From positions 1 through 15,927 of the forward strand of contig CAMYVI010000027.1 of assembly GCA_947302185.1 (NCBI GenBank): a stretch of DNA of 15,927 nt. The letters run 5' to 3'. The position numbers and the translations under genes were made by a program. The stretch comes from an uncultured Lachnospiraceae bacterium. GTDB taxonomy: Bacteria; Bacillota_A; Clostridia; Lachnospirales; Lachnospiraceae. This document shows positions 5,858 through 12,368 of the stretch, piece by piece. Each line of letters starts with the position of its first letter. The first letter of the stretch is position 1. The notes beneath the pieces were generated by a model. The model saw only the letters and a program-made list of their open reading frames with translations, was not told where the DNA came from and did not search any database.

Positions 5858-6934
5858 TCACAACAATTCGACAAGAACCTGTATCAGTTCCTCATCCGTA
5901 TACCGCTCCTCCGCATTCAAATTGATACAGTGCTCAACTACCTTCCAGATTCTGTCCGGAGCCCTCTGCTCCTTCGGAAACTTCCCTGTGACCATGACAT
6001 TCAGAAGAATACCTACTGCATAGACATCTGATTTAGCGGAAGAAGCCGTAAGCCCGTAGCCGACCTGTTCCGGCGCTGCATAGAACATTGTTCCCATGTA
6101 CTGTGTATCATCCGTCTGCTCCGGATCATACCACTTTGCCACATTCATATCGAGCAGACAGACCTCGCCTTCACGTGTCACAATTATATTTTGAGGCTTC
6201 ACATCCCTGTGTATAATCGGTCTCGGAAGAGTATGCAGCTCATGCAGAACCCTGCACACTCTTTGCGCAATATAAACGGCAGTCCCTTCTTCGAGCGGTC
6301 CGTTATCAAGCATATCCGCTACGGTCATGCCGTTTATATATTCCTCAATGACAATCAGGCAATTGCTGCCCTCATACATAGCCACTATACCCGGCATGTG
6401 GGCAATCGGTCTCTCTATCAGATAACTATATACGCTTTTATTATAGACCGTCAGAAGTTTCCTGATATAATAACGCCCGGTCTCCCGATGGCGCACAAGT
6501 GTCACATTCTCCGTATCCGCCACCGGTTCCACTTCCTCATAGAGAGAAAGCTCCAGCGCATCTTCATCCGATAATCCCCGGAAAGGATTTCTCAGATCTG
6601 CTTCATACTCGTCTTCAGAATCGTAAAGCACGCTCTCATCGATTTTATTGACAAATCCGCACTCTGCACACTTCCATTCTCCGCACCCTTCATGAAATCC
6701 GGACTGAATGTTGAGCATAGTACCGCATTTGTCACAGATCCACGCCACATCGGAATCCACATCCGGATTGATCAGCATCTCGCCACACCCGAGGCAGATC
6801 CAGTATGGAAGCAAATTGTTATACCCCTTCTGAAGTGTCAGGTTAGCATCACAGCGCGGGCAGTATTCATATTCTTCGTCCGGCATATTTTTCTCTGCTC
6901 TATGATTAGAGAAAATATCCTTTGTTCTGAACAT
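5858..6934 (-). CDS. Ser/Thr protein kinase-like protein with two N-terminal zinc ribbons
   Basis: The 358-residue protein starts with two tandem zinc ribbons (C25/C28 with C47/C50, and C67/C70 with C89/C92), an acidic linker (97-140), then a kinase domain to the end. Kinase features are a candidate beta-3 lysine (YYIRKLL, K159), the catalytic loop HRDVKPQN (242-249), LLDMN (262-264 in place of DFG, Asp kept), APEQ (287-290) and SDVYAVG (302-308). A canonical glycine-rich loop is not visible. There is no membrane segment, so it is probably cytoplasmic, unlike PASTA-type kinases. The start is set by GGAGG at 6940-6944, five bases from ATG 6934 and two from an adjacent ATG at 6937; the open frame continues upstream without a ribosome site. 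It lies 118 bases downstream of a helix-turn-helix gene on the same strand and is probably cotranscribed. Substrate unknown. Confidence 0.88.
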   Translation of the reverse strand: MFRTKDIFSNHRAEKNMPDEEYEYCPRCDANLTLQKGYNNLLPYWICLGCGEMLINPDVDSDVAWICDKCGTMLNIQSGFHEGCGEWKCAECGFVNKIDESVLYDSEDEYEADLRNPFRGLSDEDALELSLYEEVEPVADTENVTLVRHRETGRYYIRKLLTVYNKSVYSYLIERPIAHMPGIVAMYEGSNCLIVIEEYINGMTVADMLDNGPLEEGTAVYIAQRVCRVLHELHTLPRPIIHRDVKPQNIIVTREGEVCLLDMNVAKWYDPEQTDDTQYMGTMFYAAPEQVGYGLTASSAKSDVYAVGILLNVMVTGKFPKEQRAPDRIWKVVEHCINLNAEERYTDEELIQVLVELL

Positions 6935-6939
6935 CATTT

Positions 6940-6944
6940 CCTCC
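6940..6944 (-). promoter_or_regulatory. Ribosome binding site deciding the kinase start
   Basis: GGAGG on the minus strand favours initiation at the ATG pair 6937/6934 over the GTG at 7006, which has no such site. Confidence 0.75.
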
Positions 6945-7052
6945 GAGTATAGCTGTAAAAGTATCGTTTCAGAAATATGATACCTCAGGAAATAACTGAT
7001 ATCCACTAGAATTCTGTGATCAGCAGTAAAGAACTACTCTTTATGACTTCTA

Positions 7053-7499
7053 TTACTTTTCAAGCGGCTTGAGCCCTTTTTCAACCAGCATTGCATTTAC
7101 TTTGTCCAGATCGAAAATCCGGTTATTAATTGCCACAATCAGACATGCATCTCTCGTGTTCTTCGCATACAATTCATTAAACCCATAAAGCTTGAGGGCT
7201 CTGTCCGTCTGATTCCAGTCAAAGTGCCCTGCTATACAGAAACGAATGATGAGATCCCGTTTAGTGGTGTGCTTCTCCATCGTGATGATCTTGCTTCCAT
7301 ACGATTCGCCGACATCAGCCGCTATATATACATCCTTCAATTTGATTCTTTTCTCATATAAAACATCCTTCACATAATAATAAAAAGATTTCGGCGCATC
7401 AGTCATATATTTCCGATTGTCTTTAAAATACTTGTCCAGCTGGTTCGGTTTTGTGTTCTCAAGGATTTCATTGAGTTCGTCAGTCGGCTTTATCTGCAT
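7053..7499 (-). CDS. Helix-turn-helix (XRE-like) protein, possible regulator paired with the kinase
   Basis: This 148-residue soluble protein resembles a Clostridia family I remember as XRE-like HTH proteins. Those read roughly '...LLKEKGL..SxVIRRSNLDRVYAYQIFSGxKxPSRDKLLALALGM...ETQRLLKxAGFxELYPKNRRDAIIIFAL'. Here the matching parts are KDVYIAADVGESYGSKI (56-71), TTKRDLIIRFCIAGHFDWNQTDRALKLYGFNELYAKNTRDACLI (78-121) and a C-terminal NAMLVEKGLKPL. The first part would hold the HTH, but the recognition helix is atypical, so DNA binding is inferred. Residues 1-45 are polar and probably helical. The start at 7499 is chosen because GAGGGG lies six bases upstream; an ATG six codons earlier has none. 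It precedes the zinc-ribbon kinase, a kinase/HTH pairing that suggests one signalling pathway. The 22-bp repeat upstream could be its operator. Confidence 0.75.
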   Translation of the reverse strand: MQIKPTDELNEILENTKPNQLDKYFKDNRKYMTDAPKSFYYYVKDVLYEKRIKLKDVYIAADVGESYGSKIITMEKHTTKRDLIIRFCIAGHFDWNQTDRALKLYGFNELYAKNTRDACLIVAINNRIFDLDKVNAMLVEKGLKPLEK

Positions 7500-7536
7500 G
7501 TTGAGCCCCTCTTTCATAATACATACGGAATCATTT

Positions 7537-7596
7537 CTATCTGTTCTTTCTATCGTCTCTATCTGTTCTTTCTATCGTCTCTATCTGTCCTTCTAC
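7537..7596. repeat. 22-bp tandem repeat, about 2.7 copies
   Basis: Two identical 22-base units (7537-7558 and 7559-7580, beginning CTATCTGTTCTTTCTATCG) are followed by a partial, diverged third (7581-7596). On the minus strand this places GATAGA five times with alternating 9- and 13-base steps, a 22-base period close to two helical turns. It ends 15 bases from a candidate -10 box (TATTAT, 7521-7516) ahead of the HTH gene and about 95 bases from the divergent promoter at 7692-7720. This is a plausible operator array; no protein coding is involved. Confidence 0.75.
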
Positions 7597-7691
7597 CTTA
7601 GCACAGCTTGATTCTCACTTCAATGGATTCAGGCACCGGGTCTGATTATCTTTGTCTATGCCTGTATATAGACTTCCGTTGCAAAGAATCG

Positions 7692-7720
7692 TCCACATTT
7701 TCCGAAAAATATGCTATTCT
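7692..7720 (+). promoter_or_regulatory. Candidate promoter for the membrane protein-comB operon
   Basis: TCCACA (7692-7697) and TATTCT (7715-7720) are separated by 17 bases, with TGC just ahead of the -10 giving an extended -10. It lies about 35 bases ahead of the ATG at 7755. Confidence 0.5.
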
Positions 7721-7754
7721 AAGAAAGATAACTCAACCCTCGAAGGAGATCCCT

Positions 7755-8504
7755 ATGAGCAAAGTAAATTCTATAGAAGAGCTAAAACAAAAATGTGCCG
7801 AAAAAAACATGCCCCTCGAAAAAATGCGCTTCTTTATCGGCAGGGACATGAAAGAACCGAAATGTTTCGGCGTCTATCAGGATGAAAAAACCGGAGACTG
7901 GATCGTATACAAAAATAAGGCGAACGGTGAGCGCGCCATCCGCTACGCCGGATCCGATGAAGCGCGGGCAGCCCAGGAAATCTGGGACAAAATCGGCGAT
8001 GAGATAAGGCTTCGTAAAGACAGGTACTCTAACCCTTATGAAGAGTCCGCTTACCGCTCCCTTGAACCGGAAGAACCGAAGCTCTTTACGGGAACGCCCG
8101 TGTCTTTTCTATCCCGCATTGTAAGTTTCATAAAAGGTCATGCTGCTCTCTCGATCTTTGTGTTCGGCCTGGCCGCGTTTCTCTTTCTGCAGGTATTGTT
8201 CCCAAGTCACTGGCAGGGCTACTATCAGGTCGGAGACACGATATACTATTGCCTCTCCAACAGCTGGTATCTGTATGATGACGGCTGGGTCAGCTCAGTC
8301 ATACCCGAAGAAAGCATCGACGACTACTATCTGGGCAGCACATATTCTCAGTCCTACGGGGCTTCGGACTTTGAGGATACTCCCTACTACAAGGAATATC
8401 TCGAAGATAAAAATAATAATGATGATAATGATGATAACGATGACTACGATTATGATTTTGACACCTGGGATGCCGGAGACACAGACTGGGATTCCGACTG
8501 GTAA
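7755..8504 (+). CDS. Single-span membrane protein with acidic C-terminal tail, unknown function
   Basis: The 249-residue protein has a soluble N-terminal region (1-110) with a compact predicted domain (MRFFIGRDMKEPKCFGVYQ to about residue 85, reading like an alternating strand/helix module). One hydrophobic segment lies at about 129-149 (ALSIFVFGLAAFLFLQVLF). After it comes a Tyr- and Ser-rich region and a tail from 217 that is almost all Asp, Asn, Tyr and Trp. With no signal peptide, the N-terminal domain is probably cytoplasmic and the acidic tail outside, where it could bind cations. The start at 7755 is fixed by AAGGAG six bases upstream; the open frame runs further up without a site. It is followed after 11 bases by the comB-like gene, so they are cotranscribed. 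I do not recognise a named family. Confidence 0.82.
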   Translation: MSKVNSIEELKQKCAEKNMPLEKMRFFIGRDMKEPKCFGVYQDEKTGDWIVYKNKANGERAIRYAGSDEARAAQEIWDKIGDEIRLRKDRYSNPYEESAYRSLEPEEPKLFTGTPVSFLSRIVSFIKGHAALSIFVFGLAAFLFLQVLFPSHWQGYYQVGDTIYYCLSNSWYLYDDGWVSSVIPEESIDDYYLGSTYSQSYGASDFEDTPYYKEYLEDKNNNDDNDDNDDYDYDFDTWDAGDTDWDSDW

Positions 8505-8515
8505 GGGAGACTTAC

Positions 8516-9211
8516 ATGAATATCAAAATACTTGAATTAATCGACGGAGCAAAAAAGGCAGAAGGATTAACGGTCATCATCGACGTCTTCCGCGCATTCA
8601 CCCTCGAAACCTACCTCTTTGCCCGGGGAGCAGAAAAGATTTACCCCGTCGGAGAGATGGCCGAGGCATTTTCCCTGAAAGAACAGCACCCCGACTGGCT
8701 CCTCTTCGGCGAGCGCGGCGGTGCAAAAGTCGACGGCTGCGATTACGGCAACTCTCCCAGCGCCATCGAAAATACGGACTTCACCGGCAAAACAATCATT
8801 CACTCGACAAGCGCAGGAACGCAGGGCATAATCAATGCTGCCGGTGCCGACGAAATCATAACGGGAAGTCTGACAAATGCACGCGCCGTTGCCGAGTACA
8901 TCCGAAGCGAAAATCCGGAGATCGTCTCGCTCGTCGCCATGGGAAATTCAGGCATAAGACGGGCAAATGAAGATGTACTATGTGCAGAATATATCCGAAG
9001 TATCCTGAAAGATGAACCATTTGCCGTTACTGCTGCGGCTGAAGAGCTGAAACACAATGGAGGAGAGCATTTCTTCGATGAGACCAGACAGCACATCTTT
9101 CCCGAAGCCGACTTCTATTGCTCAATTAAAGTGGACATCTTCCCGTTCGTTATCAGGATAGAAAAAGACAAAGACGGAAGGTTCGTGGCTGCGAAAGTCA
9201 ATGAAAAATAA
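8516..9211 (+). CDS. comB: 2-phosphosulfolactate phosphatase (ComB) family protein
   Basis: This 231-residue protein has the normal length and hallmark motifs of the ComB family: IIDVFRAFT (21-29), FGERGG (64-69), YGNSP (77-81) and the STSAGTQG loop (97-104). ComB hydrolyses 2-phospho-3-sulfolactate to 3-sulfolactate with Mg2+, originally in coenzyme M synthesis. Many bacteria without that pathway carry homologues whose true substrate is unknown, and no sulfonate-pathway partner is visible here, so the substrate is uncertain. AAGGGAG sits six bases ahead of the ATG, and the gene follows the membrane protein gene by 11 bases in one operon. The C-terminal section, EELKHNGGEHFFDETRQ and then DFYCSIKVDIFPFV, fits the family's usual ending. 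Confidence 0.85.
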   Translation: MNIKILELIDGAKKAEGLTVIIDVFRAFTLETYLFARGAEKIYPVGEMAEAFSLKEQHPDWLLFGERGGAKVDGCDYGNSPSAIENTDFTGKTIIHSTSAGTQGIINAAGADEIITGSLTNARAVAEYIRSENPEIVSLVAMGNSGIRRANEDVLCAEYIRSILKDEPFAVTAAAEELKHNGGEHFFDETRQHIFPEADFYCSIKVDIFPFVIRIEKDKDGRFVAAKVNEK

Positions 9212-9267
9212 AAACTGTTTTCAAAAAAAGCTGATTACTCAGTATATTTCTTAAGATGAACAGAATA

Positions 9268-9314
9268 AGCGGCAATCAATACTCTTCCTTCCCGGAATCA
9301 GTATTGTTGCCGCT
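9268..9314. terminator. Hairpin between convergent comB and dnaJ-like genes
   Basis: AGCGGCAATCAATACT (9268-9283) pairs with AGTATTGTTGCCGCT (9300-9314), a 15-pair stem with one bulged T and a 16-base loop. The flanking T tracts are weak (GTTATATTGTAATTTC on the plus side), so it is a likely but not textbook bidirectional terminator. Confidence 0.55.
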
Positions 9315-9341
9315 GTTATATTGTAATTTCACTGCGAAGCC

Positions 9342-10166
9342 TCATCTCACAAGGCGTGCGTACTCCTTGAGCTTCTGCTTCGCCTCCTCGCTGATTTTCT
9401 GCGGTACTTTGATCTGAATCGTCACATAAAGATCTCCGTGCTCATTCGGGTTAACCTTCTTAGGTCTTCCTTTTCCCCTGAACCTCAGCTTTGACCCCGG
9501 CTGAGTTCCCTGTTTTATCTTACAGCGAAGCTTTCCCGAAGATGTCTGCAGATCGACTTCCCCGCCAAGCACCGCCACATCATACGGAATACTGACAGTC
9601 GCGTTAACATCTCCGTCACCCTGTCCGGTCGATGCTCCGCCTGCAGATCCGCCATATCCTCTCTGTCCGGCGAACCCCCTGTATGAACCATAGGAATTGT
9701 CGTATGAGCCGTATCCCGATGTTCCTCTCGAACCCCCTGACCGGCTGTTGAATGCACCGCGGCTGCCGAAAGCCCTGTTGAGAAGATCATCAATATCGAC
9801 ATCCATTCCGGAACCGCCGCCGGTGGAGGTATAACTCCAGTACCGGGTTCCGTCAGCACTTCTGCCACCGTTCCAGCCCTCACCTCCAAACGGAGACCAT
9901 CCGGCACTTCCGCCGTATCCGCCGCTTCCCATGCTGCCGTCAAATGCCGCATGGCCGAATTGGTCATACATTTTTCTCTTTTCTTTATCGCTCAGGACAG
10001 CATAGGCCTCCGAAGCCTCTTTAAATTTCTCTTCCGCATTCGGATTATCCTTATTGCTGTCAGGATGATACTTCTTGGCCAGTTTCCGGTATGCTTTTTT
10101 GAGGGCGGCATCATCAGCGTTCCGGTCAACGCCCAGAACCTTGTAATAATCTCTCTTTGCTGCCAT
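9342..10166 (-). CDS. DnaJ-like co-chaperone (J domain, Gly-rich region, one C-terminal domain)
   Basis: The 274-residue protein begins with a full J domain (about 5-68, HPD at 34-36, YDQFGH at its end) for stimulating DnaK's ATPase. A long Gly/Ser/Tyr-rich region (about 75-185) follows, then one beta-sandwich substrate-binding domain (about 188-265, with [30 protein letters not shown] and HGDLYVTI). The CxxCxGxG zinc repeats of canonical DnaJ are absent, and there seems to be room for only one of the two C-terminal domains found in CbpA-type proteins. It is therefore a CbpA-like accessory J protein rather than housekeeping DnaJ. The start at 10166 has GAGGAGG seven bases upstream; an in-frame TTG six bases earlier is unlikely. 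It is not preceded by a CIRCE site, unlike the neighbouring hsp20 gene. Confidence 0.9.
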   Translation of the reverse strand: MAAKRDYYKVLGVDRNADDAALKKAYRKLAKKYHPDSNKDNPNAEEKFKEASEAYAVLSDKEKRKMYDQFGHAAFDGSMGSGGYGGSAGWSPFGGEGWNGGRSADGTRYWSYTSTGGGSGMDVDIDDLLNRAFGSRGAFNSRSGGSRGTSGYGSYDNSYGSYRGFAGQRGYGGSAGGASTGQGDGDVNATVSIPYDVAVLGGEVDLQTSSGKLRCKIKQGTQPGSKLRFRGKGRPKKVNPNEHGDLYVTIQIKVPQKISEEAKQKLKEYARLVR

Positions 10167-10182
10167 AAACAATCCTCCTCAA

Positions 10183-10188
10183 ATTATA
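10183..10188 (-). promoter_or_regulatory. Candidate -10 box for the dnaJ-like gene
   Basis: A perfect TATAAT lies on the minus strand directly upstream of the GAGGAGG ribosome site (10180-10174). A start seven bases on would give a very short leader. The -35 region is poor (TGTTTT at 17 bases), so this is tentative. Confidence 0.3.
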
Positions 10189-10203
10189 ATCGCCCAAATC
10201 TAT

Positions 10204-10239
10204 GAAAAACAGGCTGCACACCCCATCGGATATGCAGCC
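10204..10239 (-). terminator. Intrinsic terminator-like hairpin, minus strand
   Basis: On the minus strand GGCTGCA (10239-10233) pairs with TGCAGCC (10218-10212) around a 14-base loop and is followed by TGTTTTTC. It is placed to stop transcripts arriving from hsp20 before the dnaJ-like gene. Confidence 0.6.
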
Positions 10240-10278
10240 CGGTCATATGGGGGATGTCTTCATAATCCCTCAATGCAA

Positions 10279-10368
10279 TTTATTCTTCATCGCGCAATAC
10301 TCGTGACGTAAGTCTATGATACTCGCGCAAGGTAACATTCGTCTTCATCGTGAGTACAATCTCGCGAT
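10279..10368 (+). repeat. Terminal-inverted-repeat element, copy 2, right end truncated
   Basis: Starting with TTTATTCTTCATCGCG (10279-10294), this 90-base stretch matches the reverse complement of 4412-4512 with about eight mismatches and one single-base gap. The first 29 and last 33 bases are identical to copy 1; most differences fall in the central hairpin. The match stops at CTCGCGAT, so the final ten bases of the second terminal repeat are missing. It fills part of the 359-base gene-free gap 10167-10525. The rest of that gap (10369-10487) shows nothing I recognise. Confidence 0.75.
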
Positions 10369-10487
10369 TCGGAAGGCAAATGCACACTCCGTCTCTCGAT
10401 CAGCCCATCCCGTTTCCGGTCCCGATGCATCTCTTGCTTCATCATGAATCAAAAGCGAGACACGGCCTCATACTTCAGCATCCTTTG

Positions 10488-10515
10488 TTATCGGAACCGC
10501 TTGTGAATCCGATAA
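10488..10515. other. Hairpin downstream of hsp20
   Basis: TTATCGGA (10488-10495) pairs with TCCGATAA (10508-10515) around a 12-base loop, ten bases past the hsp20 stop codon. No T run follows on the minus strand, so termination by it alone is doubtful. Confidence 0.4.
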
Positions 10516-10525
10516 TCATTATTCA

Positions 10526-10960
10526 TTACTGAATGTTGATGTATTTCTTTTCCTCGACGACCGGTTTTGCTTCCTTCTTCGGGATGTCGAGTGTCAGGAT
10601 ACCGTCCTCATACTTAGCTTTAATGTCTTCCTCTGTGATGTCCTCACCGACATAGAAGCTTCTCTTGGCTGATCCGTAGAATCTCTCTCTGCGGATATAC
10701 TTGCCGTCTGCATTCTTCTCATCCTTATCGGTAGAAGTTGTTGCGCTGATTGTAAGGTATCCATCGTTGATCTCCGCTGTAATGTCTTCCTTCTTAACGC
10801 CCGGAAGAGCGATGGAAAGTTCAAATCCATTATCCAGTTCCTTGACATCTGTGCGCATCAGTTCATTCTGCGGACGAGCCGGAACTCTTGCGAAATCTTT
10901 GAACGGATCCTCGAAAAAGTCATCAAATACGTTTGTTCTGAAAATACTGGGCATTAACAT
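10526..10960 (-). CDS. Hsp20 / alpha-crystallin family small heat-shock protein
   Basis: The 144-residue protein has the standard layout: an N-terminal region with FDDFFEDPFKDF, an alpha-crystallin domain (about 36-130, with TDVKELDNGFELSIALPGVKKEDITAEINDGYLTISA and then ERFYGSAKRSFYVGEDI and YEDGILTLDIPKKE), and the C-terminal I-x-I anchor (INI near 141-143). Such proteins bind unfolding clients in the cytoplasm as oligomers, without ATP. The ATG at 10960 has AGGAGG seven bases upstream; a second ATG two codons in is less well placed. Upstream lie a strong promoter and a CIRCE operator, so it should be induced by heat or misfolding through HrcA. It ends well before the dnaJ-like gene, separated by hairpins and the repeat element. 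Confidence 0.95.
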   Translation of the reverse strand: MLMPSIFRTNVFDDFFEDPFKDFARVPARPQNELMRTDVKELDNGFELSIALPGVKKEDITAEINDGYLTISATTSTDKDEKNADGKYIRRERFYGSAKRSFYVGEDITEEDIKAKYEDGILTLDIPKKEAKPVVEEKKYINIQ

Positions 10961-11051
10961 AATAAAACCTCCTCTATTTAAATGTTATATTTAACTGATT
11001 TATGAACTCCGGAGATCTCCTCTGTTTTCCCGTCTCCTTTGTTCTATATGT

Positions 11052-11080
11052 AATATAACACTTAATTTAGCACTCGTCAA
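11052..11080 (-). promoter_or_regulatory. hsp20 promoter with -35 inside the CIRCE operator
   Basis: On the minus strand TTGACG (11080-11075) and TATATT (11057-11052) are separated by exactly 17 bases. The -35 box is formed by the CIRCE spacer and the first base of its second arm, so repressor binding would block polymerase. The leader to the hsp20 start is about 85 bases. Confidence 0.8.
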
Positions 11081-11093
11081 GAGCAAGTGCTAA
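11067..11093 (-). promoter_or_regulatory. CIRCE operator (HrcA binding site)
   Basis: The site matches the consensus TTAGCACTC-N9-GAGTGCTAA with one mismatch. On the plus strand it reads TTAGCACTC, nine bases, then AAGTGCTAA. HrcA binding to this inverted repeat represses heat-shock genes in Firmicutes. hrcA itself is not in the window. Confidence 0.92.
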
Positions 11094-11117
11094 CATTTTT
11101 TTTTTGTGAATTTACCG

Positions 11118-12356
11118 CTATCCGATTGCCTCCTGTTCCAACTTTACCCCTGTCTCCAACATCTCCCTGAAAAGCTCCTTTTGTCCGCAGTAAAAAGGAT
11201 CCTCCGTCATCTCTTTCAATAAGATCCTGTCGTGCTCCGTCAGCTCCCTTCCGGATTCACGGTACTTCCTGTAAGTCTCAAGATCCATCCGATATGGTTC
11301 TATTATGAGACCGGTTCCTTCAGACAGTGTCTTCCAGATACGGAATCCCCCGCAGTCGATGTCGCCGTAATGCATGAATTCTGCAGCCGGGTAAGCTTCA
11401 TGAATGTGCCTTAGAAATTCCCGCTTGATTCCGTTCGCATATCCGCCAAGGTAAATGACAAGCGTTTCTTCATACGTTGCCGGGTCTTCCCCTCCGGAAC
11501 AATTTATCTTCCACTGGTGGAATGTAGTAAGATTCTCAATCGTAAGCACCCGGGTCACATTACGCTTTCTGTCCCAGTTCACATTCAGAGCATCCTCTTC
11601 CGTAATACCGATACCGCCGGGAAACATTTCAGTCCACGGTCCGCCTTTTATCATGATCCAGGAGGGATTCCTGTAAATAAGGAATTCTTCCAGCACCTCC
11701 TGTGAAGACAATCCGCGCAGTCTTCCGCCGCATTCGAAATCCGCGATGATCCTTGTCGCAGCAGACAGGTCGCGCTCAGCTATCTTTGAGTCATTAAAGC
11801 AGGAAATCGAAAACCGGCGGAGAAACTGTGCCGACCGGTTCTGCAAAATTCGGGATGCGAGATAACAGATTCTTTCCGCATGATCCGGGTGTTCGATATC
11901 GAGATACTGCTTCACCGAACACCCCCGGCTCAGTCTTTGCCTGATCCATTCTGCAAATGCAGGCAGCTGCTCTCCATACCCCTCAACCATCCTCAACAGT
12001 TCAGCTTCTTTATCACTCTTTCGGACGCGATGAGCCTTCTTGTAAGCTTCCTTCACATTTTCCTGCACAAGTACGCACTTTTCCAGGATCTGCCCTTCGT
12101 GCCTCTTTTTCCAGACCAGAGTGATCACTCCTGCATTTTCAAGTTCCAGCAGCTGGCTGTGGACATTCTCATACTCCATCCTGCTCTCATCAAAATACTC
12201 CGGAATATCCTTTGCGTTCAATTTATACGCAATCGCTATATTCCTTTTATTTTCTCCTCTGGACACCGTACTGCGTTCATACTTATCCAGAAGTTTCCCC
12301 AATACATAGTCGTCGTACCTTCTCATCTGTCTCTTCTCATCCAAACAGGCCTTCAT
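11118..12356 (-). CDS. jetD: Wadjet system nuclease subunit JetD (DUF3322/DUF2220 type)
   Basis: The 412-residue protein fits JetD in length, domains and position. The N-terminal half (about 12-210) is helical with winged-helix character (RYDDYVLGKLLDKYERS at 13-29). The C-terminal half holds a Toprim-like fold with LTIENLTTF (E274), a glycine-rich IYLGGYANGI (301-310), HYGDIDCGGFRI (D332 and D334) and EPYRMDLETYRKY. In Wadjet, JetD pairs with the JetABC loop-extruding complex and cleaves closed circular DNA. The acidic residues expected for metal binding are present. It begins 12 bases after the jetC stop; the ribosome site is weak (AGGTG), and an internal ATG at 12326 (MRRYDD) is an alternative. 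No terminator follows the stop, and the hsp20 promoter lies directly downstream, so readthrough is possible. Confidence 0.9.
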   Translation of the reverse strand: MKACLDEKRQMRRYDDYVLGKLLDKYERSTVSRGENKRNIAIAYKLNAKDIPEYFDESRMEYENVHSQLLELENAGVITLVWKKRHEGQILEKCVLVQENVKEAYKKAHRVRKSDKEAELLRMVEGYGEQLPAFAEWIRQRLSRGCSVKQYLDIEHPDHAERICYLASRILQNRSAQFLRRFSISCFNDSKIAERDLSAATRIIADFECGGRLRGLSSQEVLEEFLIYRNPSWIMIKGGPWTEMFPGGIGITEEDALNVNWDRKRNVTRVLTIENLTTFHQWKINCSGGEDPATYEETLVIYLGGYANGIKREFLRHIHEAYPAAEFMHYGDIDCGGFRIWKTLSEGTGLIIEPYRMDLETYRKYRESGRELTEHDRILLKEMTEDPFYCGQKELFREMLETGVKLEQEAIG

Positions 12357-12368
12357 ACACCTGTATCA

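Noticed and set aside
7537..7596. Short repeats considered as a CRISPR array
   Set aside because: Units are directly adjacent with no unique spacers and there are no cas genes.
10350..10532. 60-codon frame in the hsp20-dnaJ gap
   Set aside because: No ribosome site, begins inside the repeat element, and the translation resembles nothing known.
10973..11020. Possible RNA thermometer in the hsp20 leader (CTCCGGAGATCTCC)
   Set aside because: The short palindromes do not clearly mask the AGGAGG ribosome site, and CIRCE already explains heat control.
11067..11105. CIRCE followed by ten Ts as a plus-strand terminator
   Set aside because: The hairpin plus T run fits the shape, but no plus-strand gene feeds it; the CIRCE match and minus-strand promoter explain it better.
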